A DNA stretch of 64,000 nucleotides, from contig NZ_CP080647.1 in NCBI RefSeq assembly GCF_019599145.1, positions 10,044,001-10,108,000 on the forward strand, given 5' to 3'. Each line of letters begins with the position of its first letter. Within the stretch, counting starts at the first letter, position 1. The stretch is from Streptomyces akebiae. Its GTDB lineage: Bacteria; Actinomycetota; Actinomycetes; Streptomycetales; Streptomycetaceae. The position numbers were made by a program, and so were the translations under genes. The notes under the pieces were generated by a model. It was not told the origin of the DNA, made no database searches, and saw only the letters and a program-made list of their open reading frames with translations. Of the stretch, positions 53,944 through 63,505 are shown piece by piece.

Positions 53944-54645
53944 TCAGGGGGTGAAGACCTCGTCGAGCCGGTCGATCGCCCCGTTGTCGCCGAGGTGGTA
54001 GGTGAAGACGAGGCCGGAGTTGGGGTGGGCCTCCAGCCAGTCCAGGAACTCCTGGACGCCGATGGGCTGATTCGTCGTGCTTTCCACGATGGGTGTGGTC
54101 ACGGTGATGGCCGCGGCCTGGTCCATCGGGATGTACGTCTCCTTGCCGACGGTCTCGAACGGGGCGCCGTCCGAGTCGGGGGTGCCGCACCCCCAGTTGC
54201 CGTGCTTGACGATCAGGCTCAGGGATCCGCCTTCGGGGGTGTGGCGGTAGACCGCGATCTCGTCGGGGGAGATGGGCATCTTGTGGTCGCAGTCGGCACC
54301 GGCGTCATCGCTGCCGGAGCCGGTGCCGGTGCCGGCGTCCGAGTCCGTGGAGCCCGTCGCCTTGGAGGAGGCGTCCGAGTCGGCTCCGGACTTCTCGGTG
54401 TCGTCGTCCGGGGTCGCGGACGCCTTCGGGGCGGGGGTCCCGGTCGTACCCGCGCTCTCCTTGCCTTCCCCGTCGTGGGTGCCGCTCGTGGCCGTCGCGC
54501 TGGCCTTCGTGTCCCCGTCGGCGGCCTCTCCGCCGCCGTCCCCCGAGCAGCCGCTGAGACCCAGCGCTCCGGCGGCGCAGACGCCCAGCACGAGCGCTCG
54601 GACGGTACCGGGTCTGCGGCGGGTCCTCCTCGGCGTCACGTTCAT
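53944..54645 (-). CDS. lipoprotein with long Ser/Thr/Asp linker
   Basis: A 233-aa putative lipoprotein. The signal is basic (TPRRTRRRPGTVRALVLGVC) then LGLSGC, a lipobox. Residues ~35-115 are a low-complexity Asp/Ser/Thr/Gly spacer (SSKATGSTDSDAGTGTGSGS) typical of surface-exposed stalks. A folded C-terminal domain follows (DEIAVYRHTPEGGSLSLIVK, VTTPIVESTTNQPIGVQEFL, SGLVFTYHLGDNGAIDRLDE) with two Cys. No family is recognised. It lies between a small charged protein and an RTX-like protein, all leftward. Confidence 0.8.
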   Translation of the reverse strand: MNVTPRRTRRRPGTVRALVLGVCAAGALGLSGCSGDGGGEAADGDTKASATATSGTHDGEGKESAGTTGTPAPKASATPDDDTEKSGADSDASSKATGSTDSDAGTGTGSGSDDAGADCDHKMPISPDEIAVYRHTPEGGSLSLIVKHGNWGCGTPDSDGAPFETVGKETYIPMDQAAAITVTTPIVESTTNQPIGVQEFLDWLEAHPNSGLVFTYHLGDNGAIDRLDEVFTP

Positions 54646-54908
54646 GGTTCGCCCCCTCCTGCTTGTTCACGATCTCCGTGAGCCCCGTCGGCTCGCGAGA
54701 AAGGGACGATTTTCGGCCGTCGGCCGTTGCGCGTCCTGGCCGAATTCTGCACGCGGGCTTCCGTGGTGACACCGGCGGGGCGCCGGCCACCCTGTCGCGC
54801 TCACCGCACGCGGAGGACAGAGGTGTCGGCGTCATCGCGTCCACCGCCGGCCGGAACGGTCGCGGGGCCGGGCCGCGGCTCTGCGCGGTCCGGCCCCGCC
54901 GCGTCACC

Positions 54909-55799
54909 TCACGCCTCGCAGGCGCTCTTGGTGTCGCTCGTGTCGGCCGTGCAGGTGTCGGTGTTGGTGCCCCCGTTGAGGGAGTCGTTGCCGAACACGC
55001 CGTCCACGGCGTCGAGGGTGTCGTTCCCCGCCCCTCCGCTGTGGCTGTCGCCGCCGGCGCCACCGACGAGGGTGTCGTTGCCCGTGCCGCCCACCAGGAG
55101 GTCGTTGCCTCCGAAGCCGGACAGGATGTCGCCCGCCGTGCCACCGGTGAGCGTGTCGCCGAACGGGCTGCCGTAGACGATCTCGACGTCCGTGAGGACG
55201 TTGTCGCCCTCGCCGCCGATGCCGTCGTCGGCGGCGTTGTCGATGTCGACGACCACCCCGGAGCCGCTCTCCAGATAGCTGGCGATGTCGCTGGCGCCGC
55301 CTCCGCCGCTGAGCCGGTCCGCGCCCGTGCCGCCGATGAGGAGGTCGAAGGTGACGCCGCCGTTCAGGGTGTCGTTCCCCGTGCCGCCATTGAGGATGTT
55401 GCTGCCCGGGCTGGGGCCGCCGTTGATGACGTCGTTGCCGGACTCGCCCTTCAGGTCACCGCGGACGTTGCCGGTCTTGGTGATGATGTCGTTGCCGTCA
55501 CCGGCGTTGACCACGACCGTGTCGGTGTTGAGGCTCACCGGACAGGCCACCGATCCGTTGACCTGGAGGGTGCATCCGACACCGGCGGTCAGGGTGTCGG
55601 AGGTGTCCTGGATGACGACGTTGCTCCCGGACAGGCCGACCGTGATGTTGTTGGCGCGCCCCGCCGCCGCGTTGACGACCACGTTGGTCCCGCTCTTGAA
55701 CACACCCGTGGCCGCGCTCGCGGGCCCTCCGGTCAATGTCACCGCGGAGGCGGCCGTCGCCGCGACCACCAGGACCCGGAGTAACGCTTCTCTTCCCAT
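54909..55799 (-). CDS. secreted RTX-type calcium-binding protein, TTA-containing
   Basis: A 296-aa exported protein. The signal peptide (LLRVLVVAATAASAVTLTGG, cut near ASAA) is followed by a beta-rich region and then glycine-rich nonapeptide repeats GGxGxDxLx (GGTGNDTLNGG, GGTGADRLSGG, GFGGNDLLVGG, GGTGNDTLVGG, GGAGNDTLDAV), which fold as a Ca-binding parallel beta-roll. ATG 55799 has GAGAGGA upstream; the frame stays open to 56438 but that part is non-coding in character. Codon 6 is TTA (55784-55782), suggesting bldA-dependent translation. A C-terminal CTADTSDTKSAC may form a disulfide. Role: probably a surface or extracellular structural protein; no enzyme domain. Confidence 0.87.
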   Translation of the reverse strand: MGREALLRVLVVAATAASAVTLTGGPASAATGVFKSGTNVVVNAAAGRANNITVGLSGSNVVIQDTSDTLTAGVGCTLQVNGSVACPVSLNTDTVVVNAGDGNDIITKTGNVRGDLKGESGNDVINGGPSPGSNILNGGTGNDTLNGGVTFDLLIGGTGADRLSGGGGASDIASYLESGSGVVVDIDNAADDGIGGEGDNVLTDVEIVYGSPFGDTLTGGTAGDILSGFGGNDLLVGGTGNDTLVGGAGGDSHSGGAGNDTLDAVDGVFGNDSLNGGTNTDTCTADTSDTKSACEA

Positions 55800-56579
55800 G
55801 GACTTCCTCTCGATCGCGTCCGTCGACCGGCCCGGCGCACCGCCGGTGCCCCGGGCCGCCCCCACGGTCTCCGGCGGGCCCTGAGTGGCGCATGGGGGAA
55901 GGGCCCCCATATACCGGCCGACTCCGTCGAGCAGGCCCTGCGCCGGTACGAGCAGCGCCTTGCCCGATGCGTGGCGACCTGCGGCCCCCCGGGTCGTACC
56001 CCCGAGAGCCGGGGACCGGCGCCGCCTACGACCCGCACCCTCGGGAAGCCGCCGCACGCGGGGACTCCTACGGGCGCGGCCTCGACCGACCGCGGGTACA
56101 GGCGCGTCGACAGGGCGCTCGGCGACGAAGCGGCGGCCCTCGCTCGGTGGCGCAGCGCCCTGCCGCCCTGGACGGCACGGGGGCGCCCCTCCTCGCGGAC
56201 CTGCACGGCTCGACGTCGACGACGGGTCTGAGCAGGTAACGCCGTGACTCTCCGGGAAGGAGCGGACAGCGGGTCGGAAAGCGGCCGAAAGCGCTCCGTC
56301 GAGGTGCTTTCGGGGCACTGCGGGCGGCGGCGTGGAACCGTTCCGAGTGCCCCGGGTCCGGCCGTGTATTCCGCTCGGGGCGGTATCTTTTCGGGGCGGT
56401 CGGGAACTTCGCGACCGGCTTTGGTTGTCGGACGACAACTGCGTTAACCTTCACCGGATTTTCTCATCCGGCCGATTCGTGAACTGCGGAAACTCGGCCG
56501 GTGAGCGGGCCTTTCACGGTCCGGCGCGGGTTCCGAGTCCTCGGCGCGAGGGCTCTAGGGGAGCGGAACGAGGGTGCGC
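55800..56579. other. 780-bp intergenic region, divergent promoters
   Basis: Open frames here on both strands lack protein-like composition and any family I recognise. The right third is notably AT-richer (around 56340-56470) and holds an inverted repeat at 56424-56439, so it probably contains the promoter of the multi-HAMP kinase. Confidence 0.55.
56424..56439. promoter_or_regulatory. GTTGTCG-N2-CGACAAC inverted repeat upstream of the kinase gene
   Basis: Perfect 7-bp arms around GA (GTTGTCGGACGACAAC), in an AT-richer stretch 141 bp upstream of the kinase ATG and followed by GCGTTAACC. The size and symmetry fit a dimeric regulator site; the protein is unknown. Confidence 0.5.
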
Positions 56580-59500
56580 ATGAGCGGCAAGACGACCGAG
56601 ACGGTCGAACGGGCCCCGGGAGAGCAGGAGCTACGGCAGCTCCTGGCCGGACTGACCGCCGTACGGGACGGCGATTTCGGTACCCGGCTGCCGTCCGACG
56701 GCGAAGGGCTGCTCGGCGACATCGCCACCGTCTTCAACGGCATGGTGGACCAACTGTCCGTGTTCACCTCGGAAGTCACCCGGGTGGCCCGCGAGGTGGG
56801 CACCGAGGGAACGCTCGGCGGTCAGGCCGAGGTGCCGGGCGTCTCGGGCACCTGGGCCGACCTCACCGACTCGGTCAACGCCATGGCGGGCAATCTGACC
56901 ACCCAGGTGCGCGACATCGCCCAGGTGGCGACGGCCGTCGCCAGGGGTGACCTGTCGCAGAAGATCGACGTCCCGGCGCGCGGCGAGATCCTGCAGCTGA
57001 AGGAGACCGTCAACACGATGGTCGACCAGCTCTCCGCGTTCGCGGACGAGGTCACGCGCGTCGCGCGCGAGGTCGGCAGCGAGGGGCGGCTCGGCGGACA
57101 GGCGCAGGTGCCCGGCGTCGGCGGCGTCTGGCGCGACCTGACCGATTCGGTCAACTTCATGGCCGGCAACCTCACCTCCCAGGTCCGCAACATCGCCCAG
57201 GTCACCACGGCGGTGGCGCAGGGCGACCTGTCGCAGAAGATCACCGTGGACGCGCGGGGTGAGATCCTGGAGTTGAAGAACACCATCAACACGATGGTGG
57301 ATCAGTTGTCCGGTTTCGCCGACGAGGTCACGCGCGTCGCCCGCGAGGTGGGCACCGAGGGACGGCTCGGCGGACAGGCCGACGTCCAGGGCGTCAAGGG
57401 CACCTGGCGCGACCTCACGGACTCCGTGAACTTCATGGCGGGCAACCTCACCGCCCAGGTCCGCAACGTGGCGCAGGTGGCCACGGCGGTGGCGCAGGGC
57501 GACCTGTCGCAGAAGATCACCGTGGACGCGCGGGGTGAGATCCTGGAGTTGAAGAACACCATCAACACGATGGTGGATCAGTTGTCCGGTTTCGCCGACG
57601 AGGTCACGCGCGTCGCCCGCGAGGTGGGCACCGAGGGCAATCTGGGCGGACAGGCGATCGTCCGGGGCGCCTCGGGCACCTGGAAGGACCTGACCGACAA
57701 CGTCAACGTCATGGCGTCCAACCTGACCGGCCAGGTCCGCTCGATCGCGCAGGTCGCCACGGCCGTCGCGCGCGGCGACCTGTCCCAGAAGATCACCGTC
57801 GAGGCCAAGGGCGAGGTCGCCGCCCTCGCCGACGTCATCAACACCATGGTCGACACCCTGTCCGCGTTCGCCGACGAGGTCACCCGTGTCGCCCGCGAGG
57901 TCGGCACCGAGGGACGCCTCGGGGGCCAGGCGCACGTCCCCAACGTCGCGGGCACCTGGAAGGACCTGACCGACAACGTCAACTCGATGGCGAACAACCT
58001 CACCGGTCAGGTCCGCAACATCGCCCTGGTGACGACGGCGGTGGCGGGCGGCGACCTGTCGAAGAAGATCGACGTCGACGCCCGCGGCGAGATCCTGGAG
58101 CTGAAGACCACCATCAACACGATGGTCGACCAGCTGTCGTCGTTCGCCGCCGAGGTCACCCGCGTCGCCCGCGAGGTCGGCAGTGAGGGGCGGCTCGGTG
58201 GGCAGGCCGAGGTGGAGGGCGTCGAGGGCACCTGGAAGCGGCTCACCGAGAACGTCAACGAACTGGCCGGGAACCTCACCCGGCAGGTCCGCGCCATCGC
58301 CGAGGTCACCAGCGCCGTCGCCGAGGGCGACCTGACCCGCTCCATCACCGTCGAGGCGTCCGGCGAGGTCGCCGACCTCAAGGACAACATCAACTCCATG
58401 GTGGAGTCCCTGCGCGAGACCACCCGGGCCAACCAGGAGCAGGACTGGCTGAAGACCAACCTCGCCCGGATCTCCGGCCTGATGCAGGGCCACCGCGACC
58501 TGCCCGTCGTCGCCGAGCTCATCATGGACGAGCTCGCACCGCTGGCCTCGGCCCAGTACGGCGCCTTCTACCTCGCCGAGGACACCGAACGCGGCCCGGA
58601 ACTGCGGCTGGTGGGCTCCTACGGCTACCCCGACGACACCGACCGGCCGGAGCGCATCCCCGTGGGCCGCTCGCTGGTCGGGCAGGCCGCGCGCAACCGC
58701 CGTCCCATCAGCGTCGAGGAAGTCCCGCCGGGCTATGTGACGATCTCCTCCGGGCTCGGACAGGCCGTGCCCAGCGCCCTGGTCGTGCTGCCCATCGTGG
58801 TCGAGGACCAGGTCCTCGGCGTCATCGAACTGGGCTCCGTCACCCCCTTCACCCAGATCCACCAGGACTTCCTCGCCCAGCTGATGCCGACCATCGGCGT
58901 CAACCTCAACACCATCGTGGCCAACGCCCGCACCGACGAACTGCTCGGGGAGTCCCAGCGGCTCACCGCCGAACTCCAGGCACGGTCCGAGGAGTTGCAG
59001 GTCCAGCAGGAGGAACTGCAGCGCTCCAACGCCGAACTGGAGGAGAAGGCCTCCCTGCTGGCCTCGCAGAACAGCGACATCGAGGCCAAGAACCTGGAGA
59101 TCGAACAGGCTCGGCAGGAGCTGGAGACGCGCGCACAGCAGCTGGCTCTGGCGTCCAAGTACAAGTCGGAGTTCCTGGCGAACATGAGCCACGAACTGCG
59201 CACGCCGCTCAACAGCCTGCTGATCCTGGCCCAGTTGCTGGCCCAGAACCCCTCGCGCAACCTCACGCCCAAGCAGGTCGAGTACGCGGGCATCATCCAC
59301 TCGGCGGGCTCGGACCTGCTGCAGCTGATCAACGACATCCTCGACCTGTCGAAGGTCGAGGCGGGCAAGATGGACGTCGCCCCCGAGCGAGTACCGCTGC
59401 GCAAGCTCCTCGAGTACGTCGAGGCCACGTTCCGCCCGATGACGTCGCAGAAGAGCCTGGACTTCACGGTGGCCACCGCACCGGGGACGCCCGCCGACCT

Positions 59501-60848
59501 GCTCACCGACGACTCCCGGCTGCGGCAGATCCTGCGCAACCTGCTGTCGAACGCGGTGAAGTTCACCGAGGAGGGCGGCGTCACCCTGCGCATCGAGCCC
59601 GCCGTGGACCGCGAGGTCCCCGTGGGCGTCCTGCGTGGCGGTCCCGTCGTGGCGTTCCGGGTCAAGGACACCGGCATCGGCATTCCCCAGCAGCAGTTGG
59701 AGACGATCTTCGGGGCGTTCCAGCAGGCGGACGGCACCACCAGCCGCAAGTACGGCGGCACGGGCCTCGGCCTGTCGATCACCCGGGAGATCGCCCATCT
59801 GCTCGGCGGCGCCGTCACGGTCGACAGCACACCCGGTCAGGGCAGCACCTTCACCCTCTACCTGCCCGTGGCGCGCGACGACTTCGAGGAACTGCTCGAC
59901 GGCGACGGCCGACCGACGGAGCACCCGCACCCCACCGGCCGTGAACTCCCCTCGGCGTCCCGGCCGGACACCGCTTCCCCCACGGTGCCCGAGCAGCGCC
60001 GGCGCCGCCTGCTGGTCGTCGAGGACCGCCCGCGAGGACTGCTGACCCTCGTCGCCGAACGCGCGGTCGCGGACCTCGCGTCCGACGGCGACCACCTCGG
60101 CGCGATCGACATCATCACGGCGGTCGGAGCACAGGAAGCCGCGACCACACTGGCCTCCGAGCCCTGCCACTGCGTCGTCCTCGAAATGGCCGTACCCGAC
60201 GACGAGGGCGCGCGTCTGCTGGAAGCCATGGAGGGCGACTCGGCGCTCGCCAGCGTGCCCGTCCTCGTGCACACCGGCCATCGGGTGGACCTGGCGCACG
60301 AACAGGCCCTGCGCGTCCGTGCGGACGGCCGCCCGCTGGACTTCCTCTCCAGCCTGGACGAACTGCGCGAACGCATCACCCTGCACCTGTCCGCCGAGGA
60401 GCCGGGGGACGTGCTGTCCCTGGTGCGCGCCGAGGAGACCCAGCGCCCGGCCGCCCAGGTCGTCGACGGCGCCTTCCAAGGCCGCAAGGTCCTCGTGGTC
60501 GACGACGACGCCCGCAACCTCTTCGCACTCAGCGGAATGCTGGAACTCCACGGCTTCCACGTCCTGCACGCCGACAACGGCCGCCGGGGCATCGAGATGC
60601 TGCTCGCCCACCCGGACGTCTCCCTGGTCCTGATGGACGTGATGATGCCCGAGATGGACGGCTACACCGCCACCGCGGAGATCCGTGCGATGCCCCAGTA
60701 CGCCGACCTGCCCATCATCGCTGTCACCGCGAAGGCCATGCCCGGCGACCAGGAGAAGAGCCTGGCGTCGGGCGCGAACGACTACGTCACCAAGCCGGTC
60801 GACACGGGTGACCTCATCGGCCGCGTCCGACGCTGGCTGACCGTATGA
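56580..60848 (+). CDS. multi-HAMP hybrid histidine kinase (Nik1/group III-like)
   Basis: A 1422-aa soluble sensor kinase. Residues ~15-620 are a ladder of HAMP units: seven GD(L/F)xxxI-type units alternate with six [10 protein letters not shown](T/S)EG-type units in a 92-residue period, as in fungal Nik1 osmosensors. A GAF domain (~640-785), a long coiled coil (~785-865), HisKA with [10 protein letters not shown] (His871), HATPase_c ([26 protein letters not shown]) and two receiver domains follow. The first receiver is degenerate (LEMAVPD with Glu1202 at the phosphoacceptor position); the second is intact ([12 protein letters not shown], Asp1353; K in TKPVD). No TM helix is present, so it should sense a cytoplasmic cue. 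ATG 56580 is preferred over GTG 56574. It is followed 76 bp later by a PP2C phosphatase. Confidence 0.93.
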   Translation: MSGKTTETVERAPGEQELRQLLAGLTAVRDGDFGTRLPSDGEGLLGDIATVFNGMVDQLSVFTSEVTRVAREVGTEGTLGGQAEVPGVSGTWADLTDSVNAMAGNLTTQVRDIAQVATAVARGDLSQKIDVPARGEILQLKETVNTMVDQLSAFADEVTRVAREVGSEGRLGGQAQVPGVGGVWRDLTDSVNFMAGNLTSQVRNIAQVTTAVAQGDLSQKITVDARGEILELKNTINTMVDQLSGFADEVTRVAREVGTEGRLGGQADVQGVKGTWRDLTDSVNFMAGNLTAQVRNVAQVATAVAQGDLSQKITVDARGEILELKNTINTMVDQLSGFADEVTRVAREVGTEGNLGGQAIVRGASGTWKDLTDNVNVMASNLTGQVRSIAQVATAVARGDLSQKITVEAKGEVAALADVINTMVDTLSAFADEVTRVAREVGTEGRLGGQAHVPNVAGTWKDLTDNVNSMANNLTGQVRNIALVTTAVAGGDLSKKIDVDARGEILELKTTINTMVDQLSSFAAEVTRVAREVGSEGRLGGQAEVEGVEGTWKRLTENVNELAGNLTRQVRAIAEVTSAVAEGDLTRSITVEASGEVADLKDNINSMVESLRETTRANQEQDWLKTNLARISGLMQGHRDLPVVAELIMDELAPLASAQYGAFYLAEDTERGPELRLVGSYGYPDDTDRPERIPVGRSLVGQAARNRRPISVEEVPPGYVTISSGLGQAVPSALVVLPIVVEDQVLGVIELGSVTPFTQIHQDFLAQLMPTIGVNLNTIVANARTDELLGESQRLTAELQARSEELQVQQEELQRSNAELEEKASLLASQNSDIEAKNLEIEQARQELETRAQQLALASKYKSEFLANMSHELRTPLNSLLILAQLLAQNPSRNLTPKQVEYAGIIHSAGSDLLQLINDILDLSKVEAGKMDVAPERVPLRKLLEYVEATFRPMTSQKSLDFTVATAPGTPADLLTDDSRLRQILRNLLSNAVKFTEEGGVTLRIEPAVDREVPVGVLRGGPVVAFRVKDTGIGIPQQQLETIFGAFQQADGTTSRKYGGTGLGLSITREIAHLLGGAVTVDSTPGQGSTFTLYLPVARDDFEELLDGDGRPTEHPHPTGRELPSASRPDTASPTVPEQRRRRLLVVEDRPRGLLTLVAERAVADLASDGDHLGAIDIITAVGAQEAATTLASEPCHCVVLEMAVPDDEGARLLEAMEGDSALASVPVLVHTGHRVDLAHEQALRVRADGRPLDFLSSLDELRERITLHLSAEEPGDVLSLVRAEETQRPAAQVVDGAFQGRKVLVVDDDARNLFALSGMLELHGFHVLHADNGRRGIEMLLAHPDVSLVLMDVMMPEMDGYTATAEIRAMPQYADLPIIAVTAKAMPGDQEKSLASGANDYVTKPVDTGDLIGRVRRWLTV
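57205..57637 (+). repeat. identical 157-bp direct repeat within the HAMP ladder (276-bp offset)
   Basis: Bases 57205-57361 are repeated without a mismatch at 57481-57637, exactly 276 bp (92 codons) apart. Other HAMP repeats of the gene are similar but diverged. Perfect identity at synonymous sites points to a recent duplication or gene conversion, and makes loss or gain of a 92-residue HAMP pair by recombination possible. Confidence 0.9.
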
Positions 60849-60924
60849 CGAGGCGTCACACCGCCGCGCGCACCAGCCCATCGCGTGGCGTCCCGGGACG
60901 CCCGAGCCGAGGAACAGGTCAATC

Positions 60925-63396
60925 GTGAGCAACCCCCACCAGCCGGCCGAGCCGCGGCATGCCGACGCCGCGCCGGGCGGGCCGTCGGGCGACGACGTGC
61001 CCGCGGCCGACGTGAACGCCGCGGACACGCAGGGGCAGTCCTCGCCCGTCGGCAGGCTCGCCGCGACCGTGGAGCGGTTGCGCCGCGAGGTGCAGGCGGC
61101 CCAGGCGGAGGCGGACGGCCGTGCCGTGATCGAACTGGCCAAGGGCATCCTCGTCGAGCGACTCGGGTGTGGGCCGGCCCAAGCGGCCCTGCAACTAGCC
61201 GAACTGACCGAGCAAGCGGGCCTGACACCCCTGGAGTTCGCCGTCGAGGTCATCAACCAGGCCGCGCGCGACCGGCTCTCCGAGATGACGACCGCCCTCC
61301 TCGCGACCCCCGCCGGCCGGGACGACACCGACGACCCGCCGGGCAGCGGCTCCTTCGCCGTACGGCTGCGGACAGCGGAGAGCGCCGCCCTGGCCGCCCA
61401 CGACGCCCAGGCCGTCGCCGACTCCCTCCTGGAACACGCCCTCACCCCGCTCGGCGCCGAAGCCGTGGCCATCTGGGCGCTGGGCGCCGACGGTTCCCTC
61501 ACCCTCGCCGGCAGCGCCGGTTTCTCGGTCGGCGAGGCGGCACGCTGGCGGTACGTCCCGCCGGGCGTCGTCACCGTCGCCCGCCGCGGACTCGACGACC
61601 GAGCCGGTCAGTGGATCGGCTGCCTGTCGCAGACCGGTCTGCCCTCCATCGGCCGGCACCACCATCCCGACGGCGGCCGGGTCGCCGTACCCGCGGGCAC
61701 CGGCGGCCGTATCCACGGAGTGCTGGAGATCGTCTGGCCCACGCCGCTGGAGGCCCAGCCCCCGCAGATCGTCCGCCAGGTCGAAGCCCTGGCCGAGCTG
61801 TGCGCGCACACGCTCGGGACCTTCGCCCCGCCCCACGGCGACGGCGACGCGCGCCCCGGGATCCTGCCGGCCGTCGCCGAACTGATGGACCTCGCCGACG
61901 GACTCCACGACCCCGCGCTGGTGCTCGTCCCCCACCTGGACGCCACCGGGGAACTGGTCGACTTCCGCATCCACCACGTCAACAGCCGCTTCCTCGACCC
62001 GGCCGGCCGGCCCCGGGGCGTCGTCAACGGAGCCCTGCTCCTGGAGACGTATCCCATGGCCGCCGGCGAGAGCGAACTGTTCGAGCAGATCGAACGCGTC
62101 TACGCCACCGGCGAGCCGTTCCGCGCCCGGCGCATGCGGCTCACCTCCCTCGTGGAGGACGTGCCGCTGGCGGCGGTCGCCGACATCAACATCACCCGGC
62201 ACGGCGGCAGCGTCCTGCTCATCTGGCGCATAGAGGACGAGACCGCACGGCTGGCGAGCCTGCTGCAGCACGCCCAACGCCTCGGCCGCATCGGCGGGTT
62301 CGAGGAGAACCTCGTCACGGGCGAGATCACCTGGAACGGCCAGCTCTACAGCCTCTACGGCAAGCCCTCCGTCAGCGGCCCCGTCCCGCTGGAGGACCTG
62401 CCCGCCCACGCCCACCCCGACGACGCCGTCGCCATCGGCCGGTTCCTGCGTACCCTGCTGCACCACCGTCGCTCCGCGTCCGCGGCGTTCCGGCTCCAGC
62501 GGCCCGACGGGGTCACCCGGCACATCCGCGTGGTGGCCGAGCCGGTCCTCGACTCCGACGGCCGACTCTTCGTCGTCCGGGGCGCCTACCAGGACATCTC
62601 CGCCCACCACTGGACGGAGGTCGCCCTCGCCGCCACGCGCGACCAGCTCGCCCACTCCGAGCAGCAGGCGAGCGAACGCGACCGGCTCACCCTTCAGCTC
62701 CAGCACGCGATCATGCCCCCGGCCCAGGCCCCCCTGGAGGCCCCGGGACTACGCGTGGCCGTCCGCTACCGGCCCGCCGAGACCCAGCACCTGGTGGGCG
62801 GCGACTGGTACGACGCGGTCGTGCTGCCCTCCGGGCTGGTGCTGCTGTGTGTGGGAGACGTGGCCGGGCACGGCATAGAGGCGGCCACCAGCATGGTCGT
62901 CCTGCGCAACGCCCTGCGCGGTCTCGCCGTGACCGGCGCCGGACCGGGCCAGTTGCTGGCCTGGCTCAACATGGTGGCCCACCACCTGACCGGATCCGTC
63001 ACCGCCACGGCCGTCTGCGGGCTCTACGACCCCCACCGCCACACCCTGCGCTGGGCCAGAGCGGGCCATCTGCCACCCGTCCTGGTCCGCGCCGCCGAGG
63101 CTTCGCCGCTCCCGCTGATCAAGGGCCTGCTGCTCGGCGCCCTGCCCGAGGCGACGTACGAGGAACACGAACTCCAACTGGCCGTCGACGACACTCTCCT
63201 GATGTACACCGACGGTCTGATCGAACGCCGTGACCGCTCCGTGGAGGAATCCCTGGCCCAACTGCTCACCGCCGCCCGCACCGTGCCCCCCACCCTCGAC
63301 CAGCAGCTGGACCGCCTCCTCACCTACAGCAAATCCGACACGGACGACGACACCTGTCTCGTGGGCGTCCGGGTCGCGCAGGTCCTGGCGGACTGA
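60925..63396 (+). CDS. ANTAR-GAF-PAS-PP2C (SpoIIE-type) phosphatase
   Basis: An 823-aa regulator. Near residues 60-115 is an ANTAR RNA-binding domain (RAVIELAKGILVERLGCGPA, AALQLAEL), followed by a GAF-like domain (~145-290), a PAS-like region (~315-440), a PAS_3 domain (RLGRIGGFEENLVTGEITWN, ~450-560) and a SpoIIE/RsbU phosphatase (YRPAETQHLVGGDWYDAVVL, LCVGDVAGHGIEAATSMVVL, LMYTDGLIERRD). It would dephosphorylate an anti-anti-sigma factor. ANTAR fused in front of a PP2C phosphatase is uncommon and links RNA binding with partner-switching. GTG 60925 has GAGGAACAGG upstream. An RsbW-type kinase gene follows 109 bp later. Confidence 0.9.
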   Translation: MSNPHQPAEPRHADAAPGGPSGDDVPAADVNAADTQGQSSPVGRLAATVERLRREVQAAQAEADGRAVIELAKGILVERLGCGPAQAALQLAELTEQAGLTPLEFAVEVINQAARDRLSEMTTALLATPAGRDDTDDPPGSGSFAVRLRTAESAALAAHDAQAVADSLLEHALTPLGAEAVAIWALGADGSLTLAGSAGFSVGEAARWRYVPPGVVTVARRGLDDRAGQWIGCLSQTGLPSIGRHHHPDGGRVAVPAGTGGRIHGVLEIVWPTPLEAQPPQIVRQVEALAELCAHTLGTFAPPHGDGDARPGILPAVAELMDLADGLHDPALVLVPHLDATGELVDFRIHHVNSRFLDPAGRPRGVVNGALLLETYPMAAGESELFEQIERVYATGEPFRARRMRLTSLVEDVPLAAVADINITRHGGSVLLIWRIEDETARLASLLQHAQRLGRIGGFEENLVTGEITWNGQLYSLYGKPSVSGPVPLEDLPAHAHPDDAVAIGRFLRTLLHHRRSASAAFRLQRPDGVTRHIRVVAEPVLDSDGRLFVVRGAYQDISAHHWTEVALAATRDQLAHSEQQASERDRLTLQLQHAIMPPAQAPLEAPGLRVAVRYRPAETQHLVGGDWYDAVVLPSGLVLLCVGDVAGHGIEAATSMVVLRNALRGLAVTGAGPGQLLAWLNMVAHHLTGSVTATAVCGLYDPHRHTLRWARAGHLPPVLVRAAEASPLPLIKGLLLGALPEATYEEHELQLAVDDTLLMYTDGLIERRDRSVEESLAQLLTAARTVPPTLDQQLDRLLTYSKSDTDDDTCLVGVRVAQVLAD

Positions 63397-63505
63397 TCAG
63401 CGCCGTGCGACATGACCGCCGAACGGGCGAGGGAACGTCTGCGGACGCGGTTGACGGGCACACGGTGTGTACGAGTCGGCGTCGGACGGAAGAACGGGGA
63501 AGTCG

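Noticed and set aside
55736..56239. Rightward frames in the 780-bp gap (including a SVEQALRRYEQRLARCV-like stretch)
   Set aside because: One short protein-like run was seen, but no start, ribosome site or continuous sensible frame supports a gene.
55800..56438. Upstream extension of the RTX-type protein to position 56438
   Set aside because: The signal peptide and ribosome site place the start at 55799; the extension is Arg/Pro-rich with no export signal and would bury the signal peptide.
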